NCBI GenBank assembly: GCA_016927095.1
Contig: JAFGNI010000582.1
Location: forward strand, 1 to 5,057
Reading direction: 5' to 3'
DNA from: Anaerolineae bacterium
GTDB lineage: Bacteria > Chloroflexota > Anaerolineae > B4-G1 > SLSP01
DNA length: 5,057 nt
In this document: piece by piece, positions 1 to 5,057 of the stretch
How positions within the stretch are numbered: position 1 is the stretch's first letter
Layout: every line of letters begins with the position of its first letter
Made by a program: the position numbers and the translations under genes
Notes under the pieces: model-generated
Seen by the model: only the letters and a program-made list of their open reading frames with translations
What the model was told of the DNA's origin: nothing
The model's database searches: none

Positions 1-20
1 ACGCTGAACAGACAACTCAT

Positions 21-37
21 GACTGGAGACTAGGACT
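21..37 (+). repeat. GACT heptad repeat in the leader of the URO-D-like gene
   Basis: GACT occurs at 21-24, 28-31 and 34-37, spaced 7 and 6 bp, ending exactly at the ATG. The same tetramer recurs at an exact 7-bp period upstream of the start at 4912. The ribosome binding site GGAG (25-28, 9 nt before the ATG at 38) lies inside it. The repeat is visible directly; any function is unknown. Confidence 0.5.
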
Positions 38-1129
38 ATGCCGCTATCCGGCCTTGAACGCATCACGCGCATCCTGAAGCGGGAGCCTGTCGATCGCATT
101 GGGCTCTTTGAGCACTTCTGGTCCGACACCCAGCGCGTCTGGACCGAGCAGGGGCATATTCAGCCCGGCGAGAACCTCGCCGATCACTTTGGCTTCGACA
201 TGGAGCTCTGTTGGGCGTTCAACGTCACGGCTGATTTGGACTACGAGCCGGAGGTGTTGGCGGAGACCGAGGAGACGATCACGACCCGCAACGGCAACTA
301 TGCGACGTTGAAGACGCACAAGCTCCACGATGCGACGCCGGAGCATATCGATTTCGCCGTCAAGGAACGGTCCGCTTGGGAGGCGCTGATCAAGCCCAAG
401 CTCCAGCCTGAGCGGCGGCGCATCAACTTCGAGGCCTATCGCGAGACCAAGGCGCGGGCGCGCCAGGCTGGGCGCTTCTTCGCATGGTCGGGCGTCAATG
501 TCTTCGAGATCCTCAAGGATGTGGCGGGCCACGAATACATGCTGATGGGGATGGCGCTGGACCCTGACTGGGTGCTCGACATGGCGATGACCTACGCGCA
601 GCTGACGGTCGACCTCCAGGAGATTCTCTTCGCCGAAGAGGGTTGGCCCGACGGCATCTGGTACTACGAGGACATGGGCTACAAGCAGCATCCCTTTATG
701 TCGCCCAAGATGTACAACGCCCTGATTCAGCCCGCCCATGCCTTGACGGTGGGCTTCGCCAAGGCGCACGATAAGCCCGTCATCATGCACTCCTGCGGCT
801 ATGTCGAGCCGCTGATCCCCGGGATGCTGAGGGCCGGCATCGATTGCCTCCAAGTTATCGAGGTCAAGGCGGGGATGGACCTGTTGAAGCTCTACCGCGA
901 CTACGGCGAGGTGCTCTCCTTTATGGGGGGCATCGACGTCCGCAAGCTCTACACGAACGACCCCGCGCAGATTGACGCCGAGCTCGAGGCCAAGATCCCG
1001 ACGGTGATGCAGAACTACGGCTACGTGTTGCACAGCGATCACAGCATCCCGAATACCGTCGACTATGAGACCTTCCGGTACTACATCGACAAGGGGCTGG
1101 CGCTAGGGACGTACTCCTTGAATCACTGA
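38..1129 (+). CDS. Uroporphyrinogen decarboxylase (URO-D) superfamily protein, non-HemE type
   Basis: A 363-residue protein with the URO-D/MtaA-type TIM-barrel layout. The N-terminal opener (residues 6-20, LERITRILKREPVDR) is typical of the superfamily. Then come an acidic EDMG motif (211-214) followed by the MSPKMY segment (221-226), an HSCG motif (251-254) leading into the GIDCLQ strand, an MGGID motif (296-300), and a C-terminal HSDHSIP motif (332-338). The HemE substrate-binding signature around PxWxMRQAGRYLPEY is absent from the N-terminus, so this is unlikely to be the heme-pathway enzyme. Relatives with an H-x-C motif are corrinoid-dependent methyltransferases (MtaA/MtbA) that use zinc. 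Here the usual third cysteine near the C-terminus is replaced by SDHS, so that chemistry is uncertain. No signal peptide or membrane segment is seen, so it is probably cytoplasmic. The ATG is set by GGAG 9 nt upstream. No corrinoid protein gene is in the window. The superfamily call is firm; the reaction is unknown. Confidence 0.9.
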   Translation: MPLSGLERITRILKREPVDRIGLFEHFWSDTQRVWTEQGHIQPGENLADHFGFDMELCWAFNVTADLDYEPEVLAETEETITTRNGNYATLKTHKLHDATPEHIDFAVKERSAWEALIKPKLQPERRRINFEAYRETKARARQAGRFFAWSGVNVFEILKDVAGHEYMLMGMALDPDWVLDMAMTYAQLTVDLQEILFAEEGWPDGIWYYEDMGYKQHPFMSPKMYNALIQPAHALTVGFAKAHDKPVIMHSCGYVEPLIPGMLRAGIDCLQVIEVKAGMDLLKLYRDYGEVLSFMGGIDVRKLYTNDPAQIDAELEAKIPTVMQNYGYVLHSDHSIPNTVDYETFRYYIDKGLALGTYSLNH

Positions 1130-1172
1130 AGCGCTGAAAACGGCTGAGGCCACTGTTGGAGTATGTAGACAA

Positions 1173-1244
1173 GGCCCATTGCGACGCGGTCGTCCGGGCC
1201 TATCAGGCGGGCGGCACGCATCGTCCGTGCCCAGCCAATGGGCC
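1173..1244 (+). repeat. Nested inverted repeat downstream of the URO-D-like gene
   Basis: A perfect 9-bp inverted repeat (GGCCCATTG at 1173-1181, CAATGGGCC at 1236-1244) encloses two smaller hairpins: CGAC/GTCG at 1182-1185 and 1189-1192, and GGCACG/CGTGCC at 1213-1218 and 1226-1231 with a 7-nt loop. No T-run follows, so it is not a standard intrinsic terminator. It may be the 3' structure of the upstream transcript or chance in GC-rich DNA. The rest of 1130-1250 shows no gene: a 39-codon open stretch in one frame lacks a convincing start. Confidence 0.35.
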
Positions 1245-1250
1245 AACCGT

Positions 1251-1274
1251 TCAGTGAACTCAGTGACTCAGTGG
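1251..1274. repeat. Three tandem copies of TCAGTG(A/G) just upstream of the -35 element
   Basis: TCAGTGA at 1251-1257, TCAGTGA at 1260-1266 and TCAGTGG at 1268-1274 are spaced 9 and 8 bp. The array ends 7 bp before the TTGACA box at 1282. The position would suit a binding site for an activator or repressor of the promoter, but the spacing is not a full helical turn and no regulator gene is present. The middle also contains GACTCA (1265-1270), a hexamer shared with the other intergenic repeats of this window. Confidence 0.4.
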
Positions 1275-1281
1275 TTCTCCA

Positions 1282-1309
1282 TTGACAAGCCCACGACCTA
1301 TGCTAATGT
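1282..1309 (+). promoter_or_regulatory. Sigma70-type promoter of the transporter leader
   Basis: A perfect -35 box TTGACA (1282-1287) is followed after 16 bp by TAATGT (1304-1309), preceded by TG at 1301-1302, which gives an extended -10 (TGnTAATGT). The -10 matches the consensus at only three of six positions, but the consensus -35 and the extended -10 compensate. Transcription would begin near 1316, about 215 nt before the terminator at 1531 and about 308 nt before the first transporter start codon. It is the best promoter I found in the window. Confidence 0.6.
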
Positions 1310-1315
1310 AGGATC

Positions 1316-1530
1316 TGCTGTAGTATCATCGCATTGCAGCGCCGAATGACCTGCCTGGCGTAGGGCGTGTGTGCGCGTTGGCAGCAGCGGGGGATCCAGA
1401 ATGCCGGACTCAGGGCGGTCGCCTTGGGCTGCGGCGTGGGGCGAATCGGAGGGCAGGGGCCTCGGTCGATGCCATCCGTAGGGCAGCTTCTTCCGCCCGA
1501 GCCCGACAGCTAACCTCGTAGGCGTGGAGG
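1316..1530 (+). ncRNA. Structured leader RNA or small RNA between promoter and terminator
   Basis: This gene-free stretch between the promoter and the terminator has several stable hairpins found by hand. Hairpin I pairs 1316-1324 with 1333-1341 and starts at the predicted first transcribed base. Hairpin II joins CTGCC (1351-1355) to GGCAG (1380-1384) with an inner stem 1358-1362/1372-1376. Hairpin III pairs 1445-1452 with 1460-1470 (8 bp, with a GGT bulge at 1464-1466). Hairpin IV pairs 1487-1496 with 1524-1533 (10 bp including two G-U pairs) plus CGAG/CTCG at 1498-1501 and 1515-1518. I see no conserved core of the cobalamin, TPP, SAM, FMN, lysine, glycine or T-box leaders, nor of tmRNA, RNase P RNA or SRP RNA. 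It is either a cis-acting attenuator or riboswitch-like leader for the transporters or an independent small RNA. The layout is clear; the function is inferred. Confidence 0.45.
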
Positions 1531-1564
1531 AAGGACACCTGACCGCACGTGGGTGTCCTTTTTT
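1531..1564 (+). terminator. Intrinsic terminator directly upstream of the transporter operon
   Basis: AAGGACACC (1531-1539) pairs perfectly with GGTGTCCTT (1552-1560), plus a T-G pair (1540/1551), around a 10-nt loop. The 3' arm runs straight into six T residues (1559-1564). This is a canonical Rho-independent terminator on the + strand. It lies after a promoter and before two co-oriented transporter genes, which suggests conditional termination. Because the URO-D-like gene ends about 400 bp upstream, it could also stop read-through from that gene. Confidence 0.85.
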
Positions 1565-1607
1565 GCATGGCGGGGATCGTCGGACAGGATGTGTGCGAGG
1601 GCGACGC

Positions 1608-1618
1608 GAGGGAGAAGG
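1608..1618 (+). promoter_or_regulatory. Ribosome binding site that fixes the start of the first transporter
   Basis: GAGGGAGAAGG contains GGAG (1611-1614) 9 nt, and AAGG (1615-1618) 5 nt, before GTG at 1624. The in-frame upstream candidates are worse. GTG at 1549 lies inside the terminator hairpin, and ATG at 1567 has only the T-run and stem upstream, with no purine-rich site. Confidence 0.7.
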
Positions 1619-1623
1619 CGACA

Positions 1624-3171
1624 GTGCGAGGTTTCCTGAAGCGGTGGCGCAAGGGGCTGCCTAAGGTCCTGTCGAGGATACGGTACCGGCTAGGTGAGTC
1701 CGGGTGGGCAAGCCTGTCATGGTCTGCCCTAATCCGCGGCGTCGTGCGCCCGCAGTTCCTCCGCCAGGCGCGCGATCGCATCGAGCGCAACATCCTCTAC
1801 CTCTATCTGGACCAGTTCTGGGCCGGCATTTTCATGGCCGCGCTCGCCTTCAACGCCACCTATGCTCTTCGTCTGGGGGCGTCCAACACGCTGCTGGGCT
1901 GGCTCTCGTCGATTCCGTCGCTGATCGCGATGACCATCCTCGTTCCCTCGGCGACCTTCCTGGAGGCTCAGGAGGACCGCGGCCCGTGGCTGCGCTGGAG
2001 TCTCACCATTGGCCGGGGTGCCTTTCTAGGCGCGGCGATCGTGCCGTGGATCTTCCCGCAGCATGCGGCGGAGGCCGTCGTCGCGGTCCTGATCCTCCGA
2101 ACGCTGCCGATGCAGTTCTACAGCGCGGGGTTCAGCCCGATGCTCGCCGATGTGATTCCTGTGCGGGATCGCGCACGGGTGATGGCCAACCGCAGCATTA
2201 TTATGAGTGCGACGGTGGCGGCCTGCACCTTCCTCTTCGGCCTGTGGATGGATGCGGCAGCCAAGATACCTTGGGCCGCATTTCCCACCAACTATCAGAT
2301 CGTTTATATCATCGGTACCGTTGCCGGCTTGCTCAGCACCTGTTTTATCAGCCGCATTGAGCTGCCGAAGGTGGCGGTCATTCGCCGGGAGCGATCGCGT
2401 GGAGCGCGTCAGGCTGCTGGGCCTTCGGCCCCTACCAAAGTAGCGCAGGTTGATGATGAGGCGCCTGAGGGTGCCACCGGTGGCGAGCGACGGCGGGGAG
2501 GGCGACAGGCGCTGCACGGTCTTGGTCGCGTCCTGGCTGCCGGCTGGTCGCGCCTCCGGGCGAAGGTCGCCGACACGGTTGCGCCGGTGAAGACTATCGC
2601 GCAAGACAACCCGCAATTTGTGAAGATCGTGGTCAACACGTTGGTCTTCGACACCGGCGCCTGGCTGGTGGGGCCGCTCTACACGATCCTCTTTGTGAAC
2701 CAACTGGGGGCATCGGATAGCTGGATTGGTCTCAACACCACGCTGGCCCACATGGGCATCATCGGCGGCAATCTCATCTGGCGGCGTCTGATGGACCGCT
2801 GGGGGAGTGAGACGGCGTTGCGACGTTCGGTGCCGATGGCGGCAAGCTATGCACTTCTGGTGGCGTTCTTCCCTAACCTGACGCTGATCCTGTTGTTTGG
2901 CGTCCTGATCAGCCTGGTCAATCCCGGCGTCACGCTCAGCCATACCAACACGCTCTACCAGATCTGCCCACAGGAGCGGCGTGCGAGCTTCATGGCGCTC
3001 TACGCGACAGTCGCGAATGTCGGCGCCTTCCTGGCGCCCATGGCCGGCGTCGCGCTCTCCAATGTGATCGACATTCGATGGATCTTGTTGGCCGGCGGCC
3101 TGATCCGCTTGACGGGTGCGGTCCTGTTCCAGGTCAACAAGGTGCGCGTGCCGGAGGCAGCGACGATCTAG
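1624..3171 (+). CDS. MFS-family membrane transporter, first of a tandem pair
   Basis: A 515-residue protein from the GTG at 1624. That start is chosen for its ribosome binding site and because it places the shared YRLGE motif (21-25) about as far from the start as in the paralogue downstream. A basic N-terminal tail (about 1-58) precedes roughly 12 hydrophobic segments: near 62-82, 89-112, 124-146, 148-170, 188-208 and 223-243, then 332-360, 365-388, 401-416, 418-436, 455-480 and 482-505. The halves are joined by an unusually long linker (about 244-331) rich in Arg, Gly and Ala, probably cytoplasmic by the positive-inside rule. MFS marks are the motif-A-like MDRWG (390-394) between segments 8 and 9, the SPMLADVIPVRDRARVMANR segment (171-190) and its symmetry-related CPQERRASFM (448-457). 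The substrate is unknown; the direction of transport cannot be read. Its TAG abuts the ATG of the next gene, implying co-transcription and coupled translation. An upstream start (1549 or 1567) would add up to 25 residues and is less likely. Confidence 0.9.
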   Translation: MRGFLKRWRKGLPKVLSRIRYRLGESGWASLSWSALIRGVVRPQFLRQARDRIERNILYLYLDQFWAGIFMAALAFNATYALRLGASNTLLGWLSSIPSLIAMTILVPSATFLEAQEDRGPWLRWSLTIGRGAFLGAAIVPWIFPQHAAEAVVAVLILRTLPMQFYSAGFSPMLADVIPVRDRARVMANRSIIMSATVAACTFLFGLWMDAAAKIPWAAFPTNYQIVYIIGTVAGLLSTCFISRIELPKVAVIRRERSRGARQAAGPSAPTKVAQVDDEAPEGATGGERRRGGRQALHGLGRVLAAGWSRLRAKVADTVAPVKTIAQDNPQFVKIVVNTLVFDTGAWLVGPLYTILFVNQLGASDSWIGLNTTLAHMGIIGGNLIWRRLMDRWGSETALRRSVPMAASYALLVAFFPNLTLILLFGVLISLVNPGVTLSHTNTLYQICPQERRASFMALYATVANVGAFLAPMAGVALSNVIDIRWILLAGGLIRLTGAVLFQVNKVRVPEAATI

Positions 3172-4590
3172 ATGGCGAGAGCAGAGGGAATCTTGTCCCG
3201 GCGCTGGGCCGGGTTTCGGTACCGGCTAGGCGAGGCCCGGTGGGCGCGCGATCTCTGGCGTCGCCTTCGCACACCCCGGCGCCCGCTCAAGGAACGGTCG
3301 GAGGTCGAGCGCAACATCCACTATCTCTATGTGGAGATCTTTTGGGCCGCGATCTTCAGCGCCGTCTTCTCCTTCAACGCGACCTATGCCTTGCGGCTGG
3401 GCGCGACCAACCAACAGGTGGGCTGGCTCTCCTCGATCCCGTCGTTCTTTGCGATGTTTATGATGGTGCCGGCCGCGAGGTTCATCGAGAGCCGCATTAA
3501 TCCGTACCCATGGACTCACGGCGCGTTGGCGTTAGGCCGGTTTGGTTTCATGGCGGCGGCCTTCGTCCCCTGGCTCTTTCCTAACCGCGCTGCCGAGGTT
3601 GTGATCGCGCTGTTCATCGCACGGACGATCCCCATCACCTTCTTCAACACGGGATTCAGTCCGATGCTGGCCGATGTGATTCCGGAGCGCGAGCGCTCCC
3701 AGGTCTTCGCCAATCGCAACATCATCCTGAGCGCGACGACGGCGGTCGTCACCTTTCTCTCGGGTGAGTGGCTGGATCTGGCCAAGGACTGGTCCTGGGC
3801 GGCCTTTCCTTTCAACTACCAACTTCTTTACATCGTCGGGGGCCTCAGCGCTCTGGCCAGCGCCTACTTCGTCACGCGTGTCAAACCACCGCTGCCTAAG
3901 CTCTCGCCGAGCAAGGCCAAGGCCGTCATTGGGGGAGCGGCTGGACGTCTGAGTCTGGCGAAGATTCGGGCGACAGCGTCGGAGTTGGTCCACGAGCGCC
4001 GGGATTTCGCGGTCATCATCGCCAATACGCTGTTGTTCAACCTGGGTGCCTGGTTGGTGATGCCGCTCTACACGATCCTCTTTGTCCGTCAGCTGTCGGC
4101 CTCCGACAGTTGGATTGGGCTCAACACGACCCTCGCGAACCTGGGCGTCATCGCCGGCTATGCCCTCTGGCGCCGTTGGATTCCACGCTTAGGCGACAAC
4201 CGCGCACTGCGACTGACGGTACCGCTTGCAGCCAGCTACGCCTTCTTGGTCGCGCTCTTCCCGAACCTGACCCTGATCCTCGTCTGGGGCATCTTGATCA
4301 ACCTGATCAATCCCGGCGTCAACCTGAGCCACACCAACGTCTTCTACCGTGTCTGTCCCGAGGAGCGCCGGGCTAGCTACATGGCCTTCTACTCCTCGGT
4401 GATGAACGCGGGCGCCTTCGTCTGCCCGATGATCGGCGTGGCCCTTTCGGAGGTGATGGATATCCGTTGGGTTCTGGTCATCGGTGGCATCGTCCGCCTC
4501 TTGGGTGGCTTCATGTTCTACATCTGGCCCGTTGAGCGAACGCCGTCCGAACCCCAGGCGCCGTCTCTGGAGCAGGTATCCGATGCGTAG
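3172..4590 (+). CDS. MFS-family membrane transporter, second of a tandem pair
   Basis: A 472-residue paralogue of the preceding protein, with about 12 hydrophobic segments in the same order. From ERN (46-48) to NYQ (215-217) it aligns without gaps at an offset of 8 residues, and from GAWLV (292-296) to DIRW (430-433) without gaps at an offset of 53. The only large difference is therefore a central linker about 45 residues shorter. Shared blocks include FNATYALRLGA (68-78), GFSPMLADVIP (161-171), PLYTILFV (298-305), SDSWIGLNTTLA (311-322) and NPGV-LSHTN (380-389). The motif-A aspartate of the first copy is Pro338 here (IPRLG). It ends in a polar, Pro/Glu-rich tail (455-472). The ATG follows the previous stop with no gap. 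GGAGG (3153-3157) is 14 nt away, rather far, so translation may rely on coupling. An in-frame TTG at 3193 with AGAGGG just upstream is an alternative start. The substrate is unknown; the pair could work as a heterodimer or have diverged in substrate, both speculative. Confidence 0.9.
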   Translation: MARAEGILSRRWAGFRYRLGEARWARDLWRRLRTPRRPLKERSEVERNIHYLYVEIFWAAIFSAVFSFNATYALRLGATNQQVGWLSSIPSFFAMFMMVPAARFIESRINPYPWTHGALALGRFGFMAAAFVPWLFPNRAAEVVIALFIARTIPITFFNTGFSPMLADVIPERERSQVFANRNIILSATTAVVTFLSGEWLDLAKDWSWAAFPFNYQLLYIVGGLSALASAYFVTRVKPPLPKLSPSKAKAVIGGAAGRLSLAKIRATASELVHERRDFAVIIANTLLFNLGAWLVMPLYTILFVRQLSASDSWIGLNTTLANLGVIAGYALWRRWIPRLGDNRALRLTVPLAASYAFLVALFPNLTLILVWGILINLINPGVNLSHTNVFYRVCPEERRASYMAFYSSVMNAGAFVCPMIGVALSEVMDIRWVLVIGGIVRLLGGFMFYIWPVERTPSEPQAPSLEQVSDA

Positions 4591-4652
4591 CTATGTCACA
4601 GAGCAGCGTCACGTGAACCGACAACCCAGACTTGCCGCAAGCGCAGACGCAA

Positions 4653-4796
4653 CCGTTCGTAGTAATCGATTCATCGGTTACGCTTCTGCGACAGCTACCT
4701 CGTCCGATCATGCGAAAGCGCCCTGCTCTGGATTTCGGCCGGCGAATCGTCGAGGATCCATAGTCCGGAAACCGATAAATCGGTTACTACGAACGG
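4653..4796. repeat. 27-bp inverted repeat pair (REPIN- or MITE-like) after the transporter operon
   Basis: The left arm (4653-4679) and right arm (4770-4796) are inverted copies matching at 25 of 27 positions, separated by 90 bp. Each arm contains its own palindrome of the form AACCGAT-2 nt-ATCGGTT (exact at 4770-4785; AATCGAT version at 4664-4679, where the change leaves a wobble pair on one strand). A further 6-bp match flanks the pair (CGCAGA at 4642-4647, TCTGCG at 4804-4809). Between the arms, GATTTCG and CGAATC can form a small hairpin. There is no T-run, so a terminator role is not obvious, and no transposase gene or clear target-site duplication is visible. The rest of 4591-4652 shows no gene or promoter that I can support. 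Confidence 0.75.
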
Positions 4797-4821
4797 CTTC
4801 TATTCTGCGAACGGCTTCTAT
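4790..4821. repeat. 14-bp direct repeat, 18-bp period
   Basis: CGAACGGCTTCTAT occurs at 4790-4803 and again at 4808-4821, separated by TCTG. The first copy overlaps the outer end of the right inverted-repeat arm, so the element's edge appears to have been duplicated or to be part of a longer repeat family. Confidence 0.7.
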
Positions 4822-4866
4822 CCCCGAGGGTAGCACGCTTTGTTCGGCTTCCACAAGACCCATCGT

Positions 4867-4887
4867 GACTCAAGACTCTCGACTCAA
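4867..4887. repeat. Three GACTCNN heptads upstream of the last gene
   Basis: GACTCAA, GACTCTC and GACTCAA follow each other without gaps at an exact 7-bp period, 24 bp before the start codon at 4912. A similar GACT series precedes the start at 38. Possible roles are a regulator-binding array, a slipped-strand microsatellite or part of a dispersed genomic repeat; the sequence alone does not decide. Confidence 0.6.
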
Positions 4888-4911
4888 GATCCCTTCATTG
4901 GAGCAACCATC

Positions 4912-5057
4912 ATGGGCAATTTGAACGCGAATCTTAAGGACTACGCCGTCCGCGCCGTCCATTGCGATCATCGCGCGGATGACGACGCCGTCTACGAGGC
5001 GCTGGTGCGGGCGACCGCACCGCTCACCCGGTCGTGGGAGAAGCTGGAAGCCGCAGA
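4912..5057 (+). CDS. Start of an unidentified protein, cut off by the window end
   Basis: An open frame begins at ATG 4912, set by GGAG (4900-4903) 8 nt upstream, and continues without a stop for 48 codons to the window end. Codon use (mostly G or C in third position) matches the neighbouring genes. The visible residues are hydrophilic, with no signal peptide or membrane segment: an MGNLNANLKDYAVRAVHCD start, then an acidic RADDDAVYEAL stretch, then RATAPLTRSWEKLEAA. This pattern, a short helical lead into a 'W-x-KLE-A' segment, is loosely reminiscent of the N-termini of some DUF362-type proteins, but the diagnostic part would lie beyond the window. I do not assign a function. It is probably a separate transcription unit, being 321 bp from the transporter stop. 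Confidence 0.7.
   Translation, partial: MGNLNANLKDYAVRAVHCDHRADDDAVYEALVRATAPLTRSWEKLEAA

Noticed and set aside
44..1042. Long open frame on the minus strand (332 codons) antisense to the URO-D-like gene
   Set aside because: Its translation has no recognisable motif, while the + strand frame has clear family motifs and a ribosome binding site. It is open because of the G/C-rich third codon positions of the real gene.
38..1129. HemE (heme biosynthesis uroporphyrinogen decarboxylase)
   Set aside because: The N-terminal substrate-binding signature of HemE is absent, and the HSCG and HSDHS motifs point to the non-HemE branch of the superfamily.
1173..1244. tRNA-sized (72 nt) structure
   Set aside because: The outer stem and a 7-nt-loop arm resemble a cloverleaf, but there is no TTCRA loop, the D-like loop has only 3 nt and no anticodon arm can be placed.
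1138..1257. Short open stretch containing AHCD, resembling VHCD in the last gene (shared CCATTGCGA)
   Set aside because: The match is only 9 bp, with no start codon or ribosome binding site and no further similarity; probably chance.
1466..1500. Minus-strand GGAAGAAGCTG, slightly like the SRP RNA GGAAGGRAGCAG core
   Set aside because: The invariant AGCAG loop and the preceding GGTCAGG are missing.
1549..1623. N-terminal extension of the first transporter (GTG 1549 or ATG 1567)
   Set aside because: GTG 1549 lies inside the terminator hairpin and ATG 1567 follows its T-run; neither has a ribosome binding site. GTG 1624 has a strong one and matches the paralogue's N-terminus.
2026..2943. Long minus-strand frame inside the first transporter
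   Set aside because: Composition rich in His, Arg, Asp and Gln with no motif; a shadow of the transporter frame.
4484..4924. Open frame crossing the end of the second transporter and the intergenic repeats
   Set aside because: It overlaps a confident gene out of frame, and its second half translates the direct repeats (RTASI twice). No ribosome binding site or family motif.

Overview
The window looks like GC-rich bacterial chromosome. All supportable genes lie on the + strand, start codons are preceded by GGAG-type ribosome binding sites, and third codon positions are strongly G/C. The species cannot be fixed from this sequence. The gene content (a non-HemE uroporphyrinogen-decarboxylase-like protein next to duplicated MFS transporters) and the repeat-rich intergenic DNA would suit an uncultivated lineage such as Poribacteria or Armatimonadota. 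That is a guess, not a call.

Layout. Positions 1-37 are a short leader with a GACT heptad repeat and a GGAG ribosome binding site. Positions 38-1129 encode a 363-residue URO-D superfamily protein of the non-HemE, methyltransferase-like type. The 494-bp gap before the next gene (1130-1623) is not empty. It holds a nested inverted repeat (1173-1244), three copies of an 8-9 bp direct repeat (1251-1274), a good sigma70-type promoter (TTGACA, 16 bp, TAATGT with TGn extension, 1282-1309), a hairpin-rich leader of about 215 nt (1316-1530) and a textbook intrinsic terminator (1531-1564). Positions 1624-3171 and 3172-4590 are two tandem, paralogous 12-TM MFS transporters. The stop codon of the first directly abuts the ATG of the second, so they almost certainly form one transcription unit. 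The second intergenic region (4591-4911) carries a pair of 27-bp inverted repeats, each with its own palindrome (REPIN- or MITE-like), a 14-bp direct repeat and another GACTC heptad repeat. A new gene starts at 4912 and runs off the window end.

How it may work together. The transporter pair looks controlled as a unit: its only visible promoter lies about 215 nt upstream of an intrinsic terminator, which in turn precedes the first start codon. Transcripts must read through that terminator to express the transporters (a riboswitch- or attenuator-like layout), or the leader is a separate small RNA and the transporters depend on read-through. I found no match to a riboswitch consensus I know, so this leader is the best candidate here for something undescribed. 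The URO-D-like protein is a separate unit upstream, and no substrate is known for it or for the transporters.
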